Source of the DNA: Enterobacillus tribolii
GTDB lineage: Bacteria; Pseudomonadota; Gammaproteobacteria; Enterobacterales; Enterobacteriaceae
DNA length: 64,000 bases
NCBI RefSeq assembly: GCF_003363015.1
Contig: NZ_QRAP01000004.1
Coordinates: 216,505-280,504, forward strand
Direction: 5' to 3'
The notes under the pieces were generated by a model that was not told the DNA's origin, searched no databases, and was given only the letters and a program-made list of their open reading frames with translations. Of the stretch, positions 17,708 through 27,753 are shown in pieces (positions within the stretch are counted from its first letter, which is position 1; each line of letters starts with the position of its first letter). The position numbers and the translations under genes are program-made.

Positions 17708-20700
17708 AATTCTTCTCCCTGTTCATCAACCGGCCGGTAGCCACCACGCTGCTGACGCTCGCCATCGCGGTATGCGGCATCATCGGCTTCCGCCTGCTGC
17801 CGGTTTCGCCGCTGCCGCAGGTGGATTTCCCGGTGATTTCAGTCAGCGCCAGCCTGCCCGGCGCCTCGCCGGAAACCATGGCGTCTTCGGTGGCGATGCC
17901 GCTGGAGCGCGCGCTGAGCCGCATCGCCGGGGTGAACGAAATGACCTCGACCAGTTCGCTGGGCAGCACGCGCGTGATCCTTCAGTTCAACCTCGACCGC
18001 GACATCAACGGCGCCGCCCGCGACGTGCAGGCGGCGATCAACGCCGCCCAGAGCCTGTTGCCTTCCGGCATGCCGAGCCGTCCGACCTACCGCAAGGCCA
18101 ACCCGTCCGACGCGCCGATCATGATCCTGACCCTGACTTCCGACACCTACAGTCAGGGCGAACTGTACGATTTGGCCTCCACCCAACTGTCGCAGAAAAT
18201 CGCCCAGATCGACGGCGTGGGCGACGTCTCCATCGGCGGCAGCTCGCTGCCCGCGGTGCGTGTAGAGCTTAACCCCGGCGCGCTGTTTAATCAGGGCGTT
18301 TCGCTCGACGCGGTGCGGCAGGCCATTTCCAACGCCAACGTCCGCCGTCCGCAGGGCGCAATTGAAACCGACGCCGCCCGCTGGCAGGTACAGGCCAATG
18401 ACGAAATCAAAACCGCCGCCGACTACCAGCCGCTGATCATCCACTACAACAACGGCTCGCCGGTGCGCCTCAGCGAGGTCGCCGAGGTGAAGGATTCGGT
18501 GGAGAACCTGCGCAACGCGGGGATGACCAACGCCAAACCGGCCATCCTGATCATGATCCGCCGCAGCGCCGACGCCAACATCATCGAAACCGTTGACCGC
18601 ATTCGTGCAGAAATCCCTGAATTGCAGAGCACCATCCCGGCCTCCGTCGCGCTGAATGTCGCGCAGGATCGCTCCCCGACCATCCGCGCCTCGCTGGCGG
18701 AGGTGGAGAATTCGCTGGCTATCGCCGTCGCCCTGGTGATCATGGTGGTGTTCCTGTTCCTGCGTTCCGGCCGCGCCACGCTGATCCCGGCAGTCGCGGT
18801 GCCGGTGTCGTTGATCGGGACATTCAGCGCCATGTACTTTTGCGGTTTCAGCCTTAACAACCTGTCGCTGATGGCACTGACCATCGCCACCGGCTTCGTT
18901 GTGGATGACGCCATCGTGGTGCTGGAGAATATTTCACGCCACGTCGAAGCCGGGATGAAGCCGCACAAAGCGGCGCTGATCGGCACGCGCGAGGTCGGCT
19001 TTACCGTGGTGTCGATGAGCCTGTCGCTGGTGGCGGTATTTATTCCGCTGCTGTTGATGGAAGGCCTGCCCGGCCGCCTGTTCCGCGAATTCGCCGTGAC
19101 GCTTTCGGTGGCGATCGGCATTTCGCTGGTGATTTCGCTGACGCTGACGCCGATGATGTGCGCCCACTTGCTCAAACAGCGCCCTGCCCGCCATCAGGAG
19201 CGCATCCGTGGCTTCGGCAAAGTGCTGCTGCGTTTGCAGCAAAGCTACGGCCGCAGCCTGAACTGGACGCTGAACCATTCGCCGTGGGTGCTGCTGGTGC
19301 TGGTCGCCACCATCGGGCTTAACGTCTGGATGTACGTCATCATTCCCAAAACCTTCTTCCCCGAGCAGGATACCGGCCGCCTGATGGGCTTTATTCAGGC
19401 CGACCAGAGCATCTCCTTCCAGGCGATGCGCGGTAAATTGCAGGATTTCATGAAGATCGTGCGCGACGATCCGGACGTGGATAACGTCACCGGCTTTACC
19501 GGCGGCATGCGTACCAACAGCGGCAACATGTTTATTTCGCTCAAACCGCTGGGCGAACGTAAAGACAACGCCCAGGCGGTCATCGCGCGCCTGCGCGCCA
19601 AGCTCGCCAAAGAGCCGGGGGCCAGCCTGTTCCTGATGGCGGTGCAGGACATCCGCGTCGGCGGGCGTCAGGGCAACGCCAGCTATCAGTACACGCTGCT
19701 GTCGGACGACCTGGCGGATTTACGCGCCTGGACGCCGAAGATCGTGCAGGCGCTGTCGAAGATCCCGGAGGTCGAGGACGTCAGTTCCGATCAGCAGGAC
19801 AAAGGTTCCGAGCTGGATCTGGTGTATGACCGCGAAAGCATGTCACGGTTGGGGATCAACGTCAGCGAGGCCAACAGCCTGCTGAATAACGCCTTCGGCC
19901 AGCGGCAGGTTTCTACCATTTATCAGGCCATGAACCAGTATCACGTGGTGATGGAAGTCGCGCCGCCCTATACCCAGGACGAAAGCTCGCTCGACAAGAT
20001 GTTCGTCATCAACAAAGACGGCAAGCCGGTCCCGCTTTCCTGGTTCGCCAGCTGGCGCCCGGCCAACGCGCCGTTGCAGGTCAGCCACCAGGGGCTGTCG
20101 GCCGCGACCACCGTGTCGTTCAACCTGCCGGAAGGCGGGGCGCTGTCGGACGCCGCGGACGCCATCACCCGCACCATGACCGCGCTCGGCGTGCCGCCGA
20201 CGGTGCGCGGGGTGTTTGCCGGCACCGCCCAGGTGTTTCAGGAAACACTGAAGTCACAAATCATTTTGATCCTGACCGCGATCGCCACGGTGTATATCGT
20301 GCTGGGGATTTTGTATGAAAACTATGTGCATCCGCTGACCATCCTTTCCACCCTGCCCTCGGCAGGCGTGGGCGCGCTGCTGGCGCTGGAGTTGTTCGGC
20401 GCGCCGTTCAGTTTGATCGCCCTGATCGGGATTATGTTGCTGATTGGGATAGTGAAGAAGAACGCCATTATGATGGTGGATTTTGCCCTGGAGGCGGAGC
20501 GGAATGGCGGGATATCGCCGCGGGATGCGATCTATCAGGCATGTTTACTGCGTTTTCGCCCGATTATGATGACCACGCTGGCCGCGTTGTTCGGGGCGCT
20601 GCCGCTGGCGTTCAGCAGCGGGGATGGGGCAGAGTTGCGGCAGCCGTTGGGGATTACCATTGCCGGAGGGTTGGTGGTGAGTCAGTTGTTGACGTTGTAT

Positions 20701-20784
20701 ACCACGCCGGTGGTGTATTTGTATTTTGATCGGTTGAGGGGGAGGTTTAGTCGAGGGAAGGGGTTGGAGGGGATTCCTCGGTGA
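17704..20784 (+). CDS. mdtC: MdtC, RND multidrug transporter subunit
   Basis: The protein has 1026 residues and is paralogous to MdtB with the same RND layout: TM1 in [32 protein letters not shown] in TM4, and [17 protein letters not shown] in the second half. The start is GTG at 17704, overlapping the mdtB stop. Codon choice changes sharply over the last ~130 codons: the final stretch encoding [17 protein letters not shown] uses AGG, GGG, CGA and TTG, unlike the C-ending codons before it. This G/T drift continues into the repeats that follow. In most relatives mdtD follows at once; here 658 bases intervene. Confidence 0.95.
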   Translation: MKFFSLFINRPVATTLLTLAIAVCGIIGFRLLPVSPLPQVDFPVISVSASLPGASPETMASSVAMPLERALSRIAGVNEMTSTSSLGSTRVILQFNLDRDINGAARDVQAAINAAQSLLPSGMPSRPTYRKANPSDAPIMILTLTSDTYSQGELYDLASTQLSQKIAQIDGVGDVSIGGSSLPAVRVELNPGALFNQGVSLDAVRQAISNANVRRPQGAIETDAARWQVQANDEIKTAADYQPLIIHYNNGSPVRLSEVAEVKDSVENLRNAGMTNAKPAILIMIRRSADANIIETVDRIRAEIPELQSTIPASVALNVAQDRSPTIRASLAEVENSLAIAVALVIMVVFLFLRSGRATLIPAVAVPVSLIGTFSAMYFCGFSLNNLSLMALTIATGFVVDDAIVVLENISRHVEAGMKPHKAALIGTREVGFTVVSMSLSLVAVFIPLLLMEGLPGRLFREFAVTLSVAIGISLVISLTLTPMMCAHLLKQRPARHQERIRGFGKVLLRLQQSYGRSLNWTLNHSPWVLLVLVATIGLNVWMYVIIPKTFFPEQDTGRLMGFIQADQSISFQAMRGKLQDFMKIVRDDPDVDNVTGFTGGMRTNSGNMFISLKPLGERKDNAQAVIARLRAKLAKEPGASLFLMAVQDIRVGGRQGNASYQYTLLSDDLADLRAWTPKIVQALSKIPEVEDVSSDQQDKGSELDLVYDRESMSRLGINVSEANSLLNNAFGQRQVSTIYQAMNQYHVVMEVAPPYTQDESSLDKMFVINKDGKPVPLSWFASWRPANAPLQVSHQGLSAATTVSFNLPEGGALSDAADAITRTMTALGVPPTVRGVFAGTAQVFQETLKSQIILILTAIATVYIVLGILYENYVHPLTILSTLPSAGVGALLALELFGAPFSLIALIGIMLLIGIVKKNAIMMVDFALEAERNGGISPRDAIYQACLLRFRPIMMTTLAALFGALPLAFSSGDGAELRQPLGITIAGGLVVSQLLTLYTTPVVYLYFDRLRGRFSRGKGLEGIPR

Positions 20785-20810
20785 AGGGGGATCTTTGGGA
20801 GGAAGGTGGG

Positions 20811-21073
20811 GTTCCGTACGCGAAGGCTCCGGGGTTATATGAGGTTCCTCTGCGGCGTACGGGCAGAGGGTGGCTGGGCGGCCACCCTCTGCACTCCCGC
20901 GCCTCGGGTGCGGGCCACCTTTCCCGCCCGCTTCGCGGGTGCCTTCCTCTCCCTTCGGGCCTCATGGCACCGGCTGCGGAAGGGCATCCTGCCCATCCTC
21001 GCCTCTCGCCGCTTCCCTGCGGCGAGTGCCGGCCCGAAGGGTTCGTCAGCGGTTCAGGAGGCCGGGGGCTTTG
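20811..21073 (+). repeat. 263-bp structured repeat, copy 1 (direct)
   Basis: This is the first of three near-identical copies in the window, starting GTTCCGTACGCGAAGGCTCC and ending near GGAGGCCGGGGGCTTT. It has strong internal hairpins: GCAGAGGGTGGC (20863-20874) pairs with GCCACCCTCTGC (20881-20892), and further CCCGC/GCGGG and CGCCGC/GCGGCG arms follow. It lies 26 bases after mdtC. Short in-frame ORFs through it have no ribosome site and are not credible. It is a non-coding interspersed element, of a type I cannot name. Confidence 0.85.
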
Positions 21074-21097
21074 GGGAGAGGTTTTTTTGTGGGAGGG

Positions 21098-21360
21098 GTT
21101 CCGTACGCGAAGGCTCCGGGGTTATATGAGGTTCCTCTGCGGCGTACGGGCAGAGGGTGGCTGGGCGGCCACCCTCTGCACTCCCGCGCCTTGGGTGCGG
21201 GCCGCCTTTCCCGCCCGCTTCGCGGGTGCCTTCCTCTCCCTTCGGGCCTCGTGGCACCGGCTGCGGAAGGGCATCCTGCCCATCCTCGCCTCTCGCCGCA
21301 TCCCTGCGGCGAGTGCCGGCCCGAAGGGTTCGTCAGCGGTTCAGGAGGCCGGAGGCTTTT
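21098..21360 (+). repeat. 263-bp structured repeat, copy 2 (direct, tandem with copy 1)
   Basis: It starts exactly 287 bases after copy 1 with only scattered differences (for example CCTCGGGTG against CCTTGGGTG, CTTCC against CATCC). The spacer GGGGAGAGGTTTTTTTGTGG is G/T-rich. The 82 bases after it, up to mdtD, are about 84 percent G+T. Together the tandem pair separates mdtC from mdtD. Confidence 0.85.
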
Positions 21361-21442
21361 GAGTGGTTTGTGGTTTTTTGTTTGTGGTTTCGGAGTGGTT
21401 TGTATTGTTTGTCTCCTTTTAAGATTTGTATCGGGGTGAGTT

Positions 21443-22870
21443 ATGCGTGAGCACGCGGCTTCGGTTCGGTGGCAGTTGTGGATCGTAGCTTTCGGCTTTT
21501 TTATGCAGACGCTGGATACCACTATCGTGAATACGGCCTTGCCGTCGATGGCGGCCAGTTTGAACGAGAGTCCGTTGCATATGCAGTCGGTCATCGTTTC
21601 TTATGTGTTGACCGTGGCGGTGATGTTGCCCGCCAGCGGGTGGCTGGCCGATCGGTTTGGCGTGAAGCGGGTGTTTTTTAGCGCCATCGTGTTGTTTACC
21701 CTCGGGTCGTTGTTTTGCGCGCGGGCAGAGACGCTCGATCAGTTGATTATGGCGCGTGTGTTGCAGGGCGTCGGCGGGGCAATGATGGTGCCCGTCGGGC
21801 GCTTGACCGTGATGAAAATCGTGCCGCGCGATCAGTATATGGCCGCCATGACCTTTGTGACGTTGCCCGGGCAGATCGGGCCGTTGGTCGGGCCGACCCT
21901 GGGCGGTTTTCTGGTGCAGTACGCCAGTTGGCACTGGATTTTCCTGATTAATCTGCCGGTCGGTATCGTCGGTGCCATCGCTACATTGTGGTTGATGCCG
22001 AATTACACTACGCAGACCCGTAAGTTCGATATCAGCGGCTTTATTATGCTGGCGCTGGGGATGGCGACGCTGACCCTGGCGCTCGACGGGCAGAAAGGGC
22101 TGGGGCTGACGCCGTTAGCGACCGCTTTGTTGGCCGGGACGGGCGCGGTAGCGCTGTTGCTGTATTATCTGCACGCACGTTACGGGAAGCTGCCGCTGTT
22201 CAGCCTGGAGCTGTTTAAAACGCCAACCTACACGCTGGGCCTTTCGGGGAGCCTGCTCGGCCGCATCGGCAGCGGTATGCTGCCGTTTATGGCGCCGATA
22301 TTTTTGCAGGTGGGGTTGGGGTTCAGCCCATTTCATGCCGGGATGATGATGATCCCGATGATCATCGGCAGCATGAGCATGAAGCGCATCGTGGTGCGCG
22401 TGGTCAACCGCTTCGGCTACCGCCGGGCGCTGGTCGGCGCCACGCTGATGCTGGCCGTGGTCACGCTCGCCCTCCCCGTTTCGGCGCTGTTCGTCAGCAA
22501 ATACCTGATTGTGCCGGTGCTGTTTGTGCTCGGAATGGTGAACTCGCTGCGTTTTTCCAGCATGAACACCCTGACGCTGAAAGACCTGCCCGATAACCTC
22601 GCCAGCAGCGGCAACAGCCTGCTGTCGATGGTGATGCAGCTTTCGATGAGCCTGGGCGTCAGCATCGCCGGTATTCTGCTGGGCATGTTCGCGCATCACC
22701 AGATTGTCGCCGACAGCCCGGAAATTCATCAGGCGTTTTTGTACACCTATCTCTGCGTTTCCGTCTGTATCGCGCTGCCTGCGCTGATTTTTATGCGCGT
22801 GCCCGACGACATGTTAAAAAACAGCCTGCTGGAGAAGTCTTCCCGCCGCCGTTCCAAGGAGCAGTCATGA
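21443..22870 (+). CDS. mdtD: MdtD, DHA2-type major facilitator transporter
   Basis: The protein has 475 residues with about 14 hydrophobic segments. MFS/DHA2 signatures include [16 protein letters not shown] in TM1, [12 protein letters not shown] (motif A) and [19 protein letters not shown] (motif C). It is the fourth gene of the mdtABCD operon and is not needed for MdtABC pumping in E. coli; a role in exporting small metabolites has been proposed in the family. It starts after GGGGTGAG. Its 5' third is unusually rich in G- and T-ending codons (TTG, GTG, TTT) and returns to C-ending codons later. It overlaps baeS by 4 bases (ATGA). Confidence 0.92.
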   Translation: MREHAASVRWQLWIVAFGFFMQTLDTTIVNTALPSMAASLNESPLHMQSVIVSYVLTVAVMLPASGWLADRFGVKRVFFSAIVLFTLGSLFCARAETLDQLIMARVLQGVGGAMMVPVGRLTVMKIVPRDQYMAAMTFVTLPGQIGPLVGPTLGGFLVQYASWHWIFLINLPVGIVGAIATLWLMPNYTTQTRKFDISGFIMLALGMATLTLALDGQKGLGLTPLATALLAGTGAVALLLYYLHARYGKLPLFSLELFKTPTYTLGLSGSLLGRIGSGMLPFMAPIFLQVGLGFSPFHAGMMMIPMIIGSMSMKRIVVRVVNRFGYRRALVGATLMLAVVTLALPVSALFVSKYLIVPVLFVLGMVNSLRFSSMNTLTLKDLPDNLASSGNSLLSMVMQLSMSLGVSIAGILLGMFAHHQIVADSPEIHQAFLYTYLCVSVCIALPALIFMRVPDDMLKNSLLEKSSRRRSKEQS

Positions 22871-24231
22871 AACTGGGTATCACCGGAAAGCTTTTTCTGG
22901 CCATTCTGTCCACCTGCATCCTGGTGTTGATCACCATGCACTGGGGCGTGCGCGTCAGCTTTGAGCGGGGATTCATTGACTATATCAAGCACGGTAATGA
23001 GCAGCGCGTTTCGCTGCTGGCCAGCGCGCTGGAGGATCAATATCAGCTTCACGGCAGTTGGCGGTTCATTAAGTCTAACGATCGCGTGCTGTTTCAGATC
23101 CTGCGCGCCATCGAGCAAAACAGCGAACATCACGGCACCATGCCGCCGCACGGCTGGCGTACCCAGTTCTGGGTGGTGGACGGCAACGGCCGCAAGCTGG
23201 TCGGGCCGCCCGGTATGCCGCCGCGGGAAGGCGTGCGCCAGCCGATCCGCTATCAGGAACAAATCGTCGGCTGGGTGGTATCGACGCCGCCGGAGCGCCT
23301 GACCCGCAACGCCGACATCAACTTCGACCACCAGCAACGGCGCACCAGTTGGTTTATCGTCGCTCTTGCCACGCTGCTGGCGGCGTGCGTCACGCTGTTT
23401 CTGTCGCGCAGCATGCTGGCGCCGGTCAAGCGGCTGGTTGACGCCATGCACCGTCTGAGCGCCGGGGATTTCACCACCCGCGTTGACGCCTCCGCCCGCG
23501 ACGAACTGGGCCGGCTGGCGCAGGATTTCAATCAGTTAGCGATCACCCTGGAGAAAAACGAACAGATACGCCGCGCCCTGATGGCGGACGTCTCCCACGA
23601 ATTGCGCACGCCGCTGGCGGTGCTGCGCGGCGAACTGGAAGCATTGCAGGACGGCGTTCGCCAAATGACGCCGGACTCGCTGCTTTCGCTGCAGGCGGAA
23701 GTCAGCACCCTGACCAAACTGGTGGACGACCTGCATCAGCTCTCCCTCTCCGATGCCGGGGCGCTGGCCTACCGCAAACAGAGCATCGACGTGGTAAACC
23801 TGCTGCAACTGACCGCCGGCGCATTCCATGAACGTTTCCAGTACAAAGACATCCGCCTCGTAACCAAACTGCCGGACGAAGCGAGGGTCTTCGGCGACCC
23901 GGACCGCCTGTTACAGCTATTCAACAACCTGTTCGAAAACAGCCTGCGCTACACCGACGCCGGCGGCCAGCTGGAGGTCAACGGCTACACGGAAAACGGC
24001 CGTCTGCTCCTGTGCTGGCAGGACAGCGCGCCGGGCGTCAGCGACGAACAACTAACCCTGATATTCGAACGCTTCTACCGCGCGGAAGGATCACGCAACC
24101 GCGCCAGCGGCGGCTCCGGGCTGGGGCTCTCCATCGTACACAACATCGTAGAAGCCCACGGCGGCAAAATCAGCGCCGCCCACTCCCCCCTGGGCGGCCT
24201 GGCTATCACCCTAATACTGGATTTGGAGTAA
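22867..24231 (+). CDS. baeS: BaeS, envelope stress sensor histidine kinase
   Basis: The protein has 454 residues. N-terminal TM1 ([20 protein letters not shown]) is followed by a periplasmic sensor loop of ~140 residues and TM2 ([18 protein letters not shown]). Then come HAMP, a phospho-acceptor H-box with His244 in [16 protein letters not shown], an N-box with [16 protein letters not shown], and a final [18 protein letters not shown]. It senses envelope damage and toxic compounds and phosphorylates BaeR. The start overlaps the mdtD stop; AAGGAG is upstream. The last third is rich in C- and A-ending codons, the mirror of the skew in mdtC and mdtD. baeR is 390 bases away instead of adjoining. 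Confidence 0.94.
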   Translation: MKLGITGKLFLAILSTCILVLITMHWGVRVSFERGFIDYIKHGNEQRVSLLASALEDQYQLHGSWRFIKSNDRVLFQILRAIEQNSEHHGTMPPHGWRTQFWVVDGNGRKLVGPPGMPPREGVRQPIRYQEQIVGWVVSTPPERLTRNADINFDHQQRRTSWFIVALATLLAACVTLFLSRSMLAPVKRLVDAMHRLSAGDFTTRVDASARDELGRLAQDFNQLAITLEKNEQIRRALMADVSHELRTPLAVLRGELEALQDGVRQMTPDSLLSLQAEVSTLTKLVDDLHQLSLSDAGALAYRKQSIDVVNLLQLTAGAFHERFQYKDIRLVTKLPDEARVFGDPDRLLQLFNNLFENSLRYTDAGGQLEVNGYTENGRLLLCWQDSAPGVSDEQLTLIFERFYRAEGSRNRASGGSGLGLSIVHNIVEAHGGKISAAHSPLGGLAITLILDLE

Positions 24232-24255
24232 CCCAGAAAAAACACAAACAATACT

Positions 24256-24517
24256 AAAGCCTCCGGCCTCCTGAACCGCTGACGAACTCTTCTGGCCGGC
24301 ACTCGCCGCAGGGATGCGGCGAGAGGCGAGGATGGGCAGGATGCCCTTCCGCAGCCGGTGCCATGAGGCCCGAAGGGAGAGGAAGGCACCCGCGAAGCGG
24401 GCGGGAAAGGCGGCCCGCACCCAGGGCGCGGGAGTGCAGAGGGTGGCCGCCCAGCCACCCTTTGCCCGTACGCCGCAGAGGAATCCCATGTAACTCCGGA
24501 GCCTTTGCGTACGGAAC
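24256..24517 (-). repeat. 263-bp structured repeat, copy 3 (inverted)
   Basis: This is the same element as at 20811 and 21098, on the opposite strand: it reads AAAGCCTCCGGCCTCC at 24256 and ends CGTACGGAAC at 24517. It has a few extra changes (for example AATCCCATGT where the others give AACCTCATAT). It separates baeS from baeR, which overlap or abut in E. coli. On its own strand both flanks are G-rich, as for the other copies. Confidence 0.85.
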
Positions 24518-24621
24518 CCCACCCCCACTCAATCCCCCCACCATATTAAGAAATCCCCCCCTTCCCCCCACTCCCCCCTGCGCTATACTACCCCCAACTT
24601 ATTCCCCCAAGCGGAGCCCCC

Positions 24622-25353
24622 ATGAACATCCCCGCATCACCCCCGCTCCTCAACCCCGACGGCCAACACATCCTGATCGTCGAAGACGAACCCAAACTCG
24701 GGCAGTTGCTGATCGACTATCTCATCGCCGGCGGCTATCGCCCGCACCTGCTGGCTAACGGCAACGACGTCATCCCCTACGTGGAGCAGCACAACCCAGA
24801 CCTGATCCTCCTCGACCTGATGCTCCCCGGCAAAGACGGCCTGACGCTGTGCAAAGAGATCCGCCGCTTTTCCGAAGTCCCCATCGTCATGGTGACCGCC
24901 AAAATCGAAGAGATCGACCGCCTGCTCGGCCTGGAGATCGGCGCTGACGACTACATCTGCAAACCCTACAGCCCGCGGGAAGTGGTCGCCCGGGTAAAAA
25001 CCATCCTGCGCCGTTGCCACCGCAACAGCGCGCCACAGGCCGATCAGGCCCATCTGGTGGTGGATGAAGGACGTTTTCAGGCCAGCTTCAAGAACCAGTC
25101 GCTGGAACTGACCCCGGCGGAGTTCCGCCTGCTGAAAACCCTGGCGACGCAGCCCGGCATCGTGCTGTCGCGCGAACAACTACTCAATCATCTGTACGAC
25201 GACTACCGCGTCGTTACCGACCGCACGGTCGACAGCCACATCAAGAACCTGCGCCGCAAGCTGGAACAGCTTGAGGAAGGCGAGCCGTTCATCCGCTCGG
25301 TGTATGGCATCGGCTACCGCTGGGAAGGCGCGCCCTGCCGGATCGTGAGCTGA
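24622..25353 (+). CDS. baeR: BaeR, OmpR-family response regulator
   Basis: The protein has 243 residues. The receiver domain has phospho-acceptor Asp65 in [10 protein letters not shown], acidic pocket VEDEPK and Lys in CKPYSPRE. The C-terminal winged helix has the OmpR pattern [13 protein letters not shown] and [16 protein letters not shown]. It activates mdtABCD and spy-like envelope genes. GGAG lies 6 bases before the ATG. Its first ~20 codons are strikingly C-rich (CCC, CTC, ATC), part of the skew around repeat copy 3. Because the repeat splits it from baeS, it may depend on read-through or on a promoter inside or beside the repeat. Confidence 0.95.
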   Translation: MNIPASPPLLNPDGQHILIVEDEPKLGQLLIDYLIAGGYRPHLLANGNDVIPYVEQHNPDLILLDLMLPGKDGLTLCKEIRRFSEVPIVMVTAKIEEIDRLLGLEIGADDYICKPYSPREVVARVKTILRRCHRNSAPQADQAHLVVDEGRFQASFKNQSLELTPAEFRLLKTLATQPGIVLSREQLLNHLYDDYRVVTDRTVDSHIKNLRRKLEQLEEGEPFIRSVYGIGYRWEGAPCRIVS

Positions 25354-25360
25354 ACTGAAC

Positions 25361-25396
25361 GATTAAAACAGGGTGACACCGCACCCTGTTTTAATC
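25361..25396. terminator. strong bidirectional terminator between baeR and the HNH-like gene
   Basis: GATTAAAACAGGGTG (25361-25375) pairs perfectly with CACCCTGTTTTAATC (25382-25396), a 15-bp stem with A/T-rich ends that give T-runs on both strands. It lies 7 bases after the baeR stop and 15 before the end of the convergent gene. Confidence 0.85.
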
Positions 25397-25411
25397 TCCG
25401 GGCCTCACCGC

Positions 25412-25705
25412 TTATCTGGCACACTCATCCCTGCGTGCGGAAGGCACCGAAGTGCCGCCTTTCAGGTTGAATTTCTCCCCTTTTTTGTTGCAGCCAGCGC
25501 ACATCGGTACGATCCGCTCGCCCTCGACGTTGGCATGATAGACATGCGCACCCAGCGTTGCTTTCTCATCGCACCCTTCCACAGAGCACGCCATCGGCCA
25601 TGCTTTACCGGTCATCTTGACCCAGTGATTCATCCACGAACCGCATGAACAATCACGCTCTGTCGTCCCTACTTTGTTTCCCCAGTTCTCACCAGATACA
25701 TCCAT
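25412..25705 (-). CDS. small HNH-like zinc-binding protein
   Basis: The protein has 97 residues. It has an N-terminal CSCGSWMNHW and then a treble-clef-like core CSVEGCDEKATLGAHVYH and IVPMCAGCNKKGEKFNLK. The Cys pairs with the His and the final CxxCN are the layout of HNH nuclease folds and related zinc-finger proteins. A GAGGAGAAC site precedes the ATG at 25705, so it is well translated. It occupies the place where E. coli has yegP between baeR and trhP. A nuclease activity cannot be claimed; a structural zinc protein is equally possible. Confidence 0.7.
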   Translation of the reverse strand: MDVSGENWGNKVGTTERDCSCGSWMNHWVKMTGKAWPMACSVEGCDEKATLGAHVYHANVEGERIVPMCAGCNKKGEKFNLKGGTSVPSARRDECAR

Positions 25706-25982
25706 ATCGTTCTCCTCAGCCCAAACAGTGATGCAAAAATTACGAACCCAGGCTGCCTGCGTACGGGCAGCGTGTTTACCATATGGGCTTACTTTTCCTC
25801 CGGTTTAATAAAAAAGCGAATTGCTAAAAAAGAGAGACTGACCGGCGGGCCGCCCTTTTCTCCGCACCGAGTCAACGGGATTACTGCTTTTTCCCCGCTG
25901 AAGCGCTACAATGCCGCCCTTCTTCACGCCCCTGCGGCGTGAACTGACTTGTGATCAGACCCTGAAAGAGAAAAATACGTTT

Positions 25983-27344
25983 ATGTTTACTCCGGAATTA
26001 CTCTCTCCGGCCGGTACGCTGAAGAATATGCGTTACGCGTTCGCCTATGGCGCGGACGCCGTTTATGCCGGTCAGCCGCGCTACAGCCTGCGCGTGCGCA
26101 ATAACGAGTTCAACCACGAAAACCTGGCGCTGGGCATTAACGAAGCCCATGCCCTGGGCAAAAAGTTCTACGTGGTGGTGAACATCGCGCCCCACAACGC
26201 CAAGCTGAAAACCTTCCTGCGTGACCTGCAACCGGTGATCGATATGGGGCCAGACGCCCTGATCATGTCCGACCCCGGCCTGATCATGATGGTGCGCGAA
26301 GCGTTTCCGCAGATGCCGATTCACCTGTCGGTACAGGCCAACGCGGTCAACTGGGCTACGGTGAAATTCTGGAAACAGATGGGCCTGACGCGCGTGATCC
26401 TGTCGCGCGAACTGTCGCTGGAAGAGATCGCGGAAATCCGCCGCGAAGTGCCGGACATGGAGATCGAAGTATTCGTTCACGGCGCATTATGTATGGCCTA
26501 CTCCGGCCGCTGCCTGCTTTCCGGCTACATCAACAAGCGCGACCCGAACCAGGGCACCTGCACCAACGCCTGCCGCTGGGAATATAAGGTGCAGGAAGGC
26601 AAAGAAGACGACGTCGGCAATATCGTGCATGTCCACGAGCCGATCCCGGTTAAACAGGTAGAACCGACCCTCGGCATCGGCGCGCCGACCGACAGCGTAT
26701 TCATGATCGAAGAAACCCAGCGCCCCGGCGAGTACATGACCGCGTTCGAAGACGAGCACGGCACCTACATCATGAACTCCAAGGATCTGCGCGCCATTCA
26801 GCACGTTGAACAGCTCACCGCGCAGGGCGTACATTCGCTGAAAATTGAAGGCCGCACCAAATCGTTCTACTACTGCGCCCGCACCGCGCAGGTTTACCGC
26901 CGCGCCATTGATGACGCCGCCGCCGGCAGGCCGTTCGATCCCACCCTGCTCACCACGCTGGAATCACTGGCGCACCGCGGTTACACCGAAGGCTTTCTGC
27001 GCCGCCACGTTCACGACGAACATCAAAACTATGACTACGGTTACTCTGTTTCCGAACGTCAGCAGTTCGTCGGGGAATTCACCGGCGAACGCCGCGATGG
27101 CTATGCCGAAATTGCGGTAAAAAATAAGTTTTCTTTAGGTGACAGCGTAGAAATGATGACGCCGAAGGGAAATATTACCTTCACGCTGGAAGCGATGAAA
27201 AACCAGAAAGGGCAGGCCGTTGAGGTTGCTCCGGGCAATGGGCACATCGTATATATTCCTGTCCCCGATGATATTGAACTTAAATATGCCTTATTGATGA
27301 GAAATTTATCGGGCACCAGCACCCGTAACCCTCACGCCAAATAA
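25983..27344 (+). CDS. trhP: tRNA hydroxylation protein TrhP (YegQ), U32 family
   Basis: The protein has 453 residues and is nearly collinear with E. coli YegQ/TrhP: it starts MFTPELLSPAGTLKNMRYAF and carries the U32 signature and cysteine region (EVFVHGALCMAYSGRC, then GTCTNACRW). TrhP is needed for prephenate-dependent 5-hydroxyuridine formation at the tRNA wobble position. The start at 25983 gives the family N-terminus; an upstream in-frame ATG at 25911 adds 24 unconserved residues. It stands between the BaeR block and CyaR, as in E. coli. Confidence 0.94.
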   Translation: MFTPELLSPAGTLKNMRYAFAYGADAVYAGQPRYSLRVRNNEFNHENLALGINEAHALGKKFYVVVNIAPHNAKLKTFLRDLQPVIDMGPDALIMSDPGLIMMVREAFPQMPIHLSVQANAVNWATVKFWKQMGLTRVILSRELSLEEIAEIRREVPDMEIEVFVHGALCMAYSGRCLLSGYINKRDPNQGTCTNACRWEYKVQEGKEDDVGNIVHVHEPIPVKQVEPTLGIGAPTDSVFMIEETQRPGEYMTAFEDEHGTYIMNSKDLRAIQHVEQLTAQGVHSLKIEGRTKSFYYCARTAQVYRRAIDDAAAGRPFDPTLLTTLESLAHRGYTEGFLRRHVHDEHQNYDYGYSVSERQQFVGEFTGERRDGYAEIAVKNKFSLGDSVEMMTPKGNITFTLEAMKNQKGQAVEVAPGNGHIVYIPVPDDIELKYALLMRNLSGTSTRNPHAK

Positions 27345-27353
27345 ACCACAACG

Positions 27354-27389
27354 CTGCGTAGTCTATTTCCATCAGGCTGCGCAGTTTTT
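27354..27389 (+). terminator. terminator after trhP
   Basis: CTGCGTAG (27354-27361) pairs with CTGCGCAG (27377-27384) with one G-U, followed by TTTTT. It begins 10 bases after the trhP stop. Confidence 0.65.
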
Positions 27390-27397
27390 GGCGATTA

Positions 27398-27413
27398 TAC
27401 GAGAGAGATCACA
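27398..27413 (+). promoter_or_regulatory. possible CRP site upstream of cyaR
   Basis: TACGA-N6-TCACA has one perfect and one partial half of the CRP consensus. It is centred about 38-42 bases before the likely cyaR start, with TTATTAT (27434-27440) as the -10 region. CyaR is CRP-activated in E. coli, so the placement fits. Confidence 0.5.
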
Positions 27414-27443
27414 ATCATCTCCCCTTAATAACGTTATTATCTC

Positions 27444-27528
27444 GCTGAAAATATAGAACGAAAATCAAGCAATACTAGGAACCACCTCCTTGCCAGCCCA
27501 ATCTCCCTTGGGCTGGTTTTCTTTTTTA
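27444..27528 (+). ncRNA. cyaR: CyaR small regulatory RNA
   Basis: This is an RNA of about 85 nt between trhP and yegS, the same locus as in E. coli. It begins GCTGAAAAT and contains the conserved AGGAACCACCTCCTT seed region followed by the terminator stem: CCAGCCCAA (27494-27502) with TTGGGCTGG (27509-27517) and a T-run (27518-27528). The loop TCTCCC is also as in E. coli CyaR. It is an Hfq-dependent sRNA that represses targets such as ompX, nadE and luxS through the CCUCC seed. The 5' end is estimated by comparison with E. coli. Confidence 0.9.
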
Positions 27529-27753
27529 TACCTGCCAGAAAAAACGCCCCACCTCATGAATAATAAGACATTTCTTGATATTAGCTACCCGAAAAATAGA
27601 TAAATTCTTATTTATTAACTATTCTTTTATTTATTTCCCTGACTGAACCCATTCAGCTTAATAAAATAACCCGCATAGCTTAGCGTCCTTACGTAATACA
27701 ATATATTTTTAACCGTAGCTGATATCCGTTCATGATAATAAAAGAGGCCCGCC

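Noticed and set aside
20781-21450. Several overlapping open frames through the tandem repeats, 100-190 codons long
   Set aside because: They follow the GC-rich repeat, recur in every copy in several frames, lack ribosome sites and encode Pro/Arg/Ala-rich low-complexity chains. They are a by-product of the repeat.
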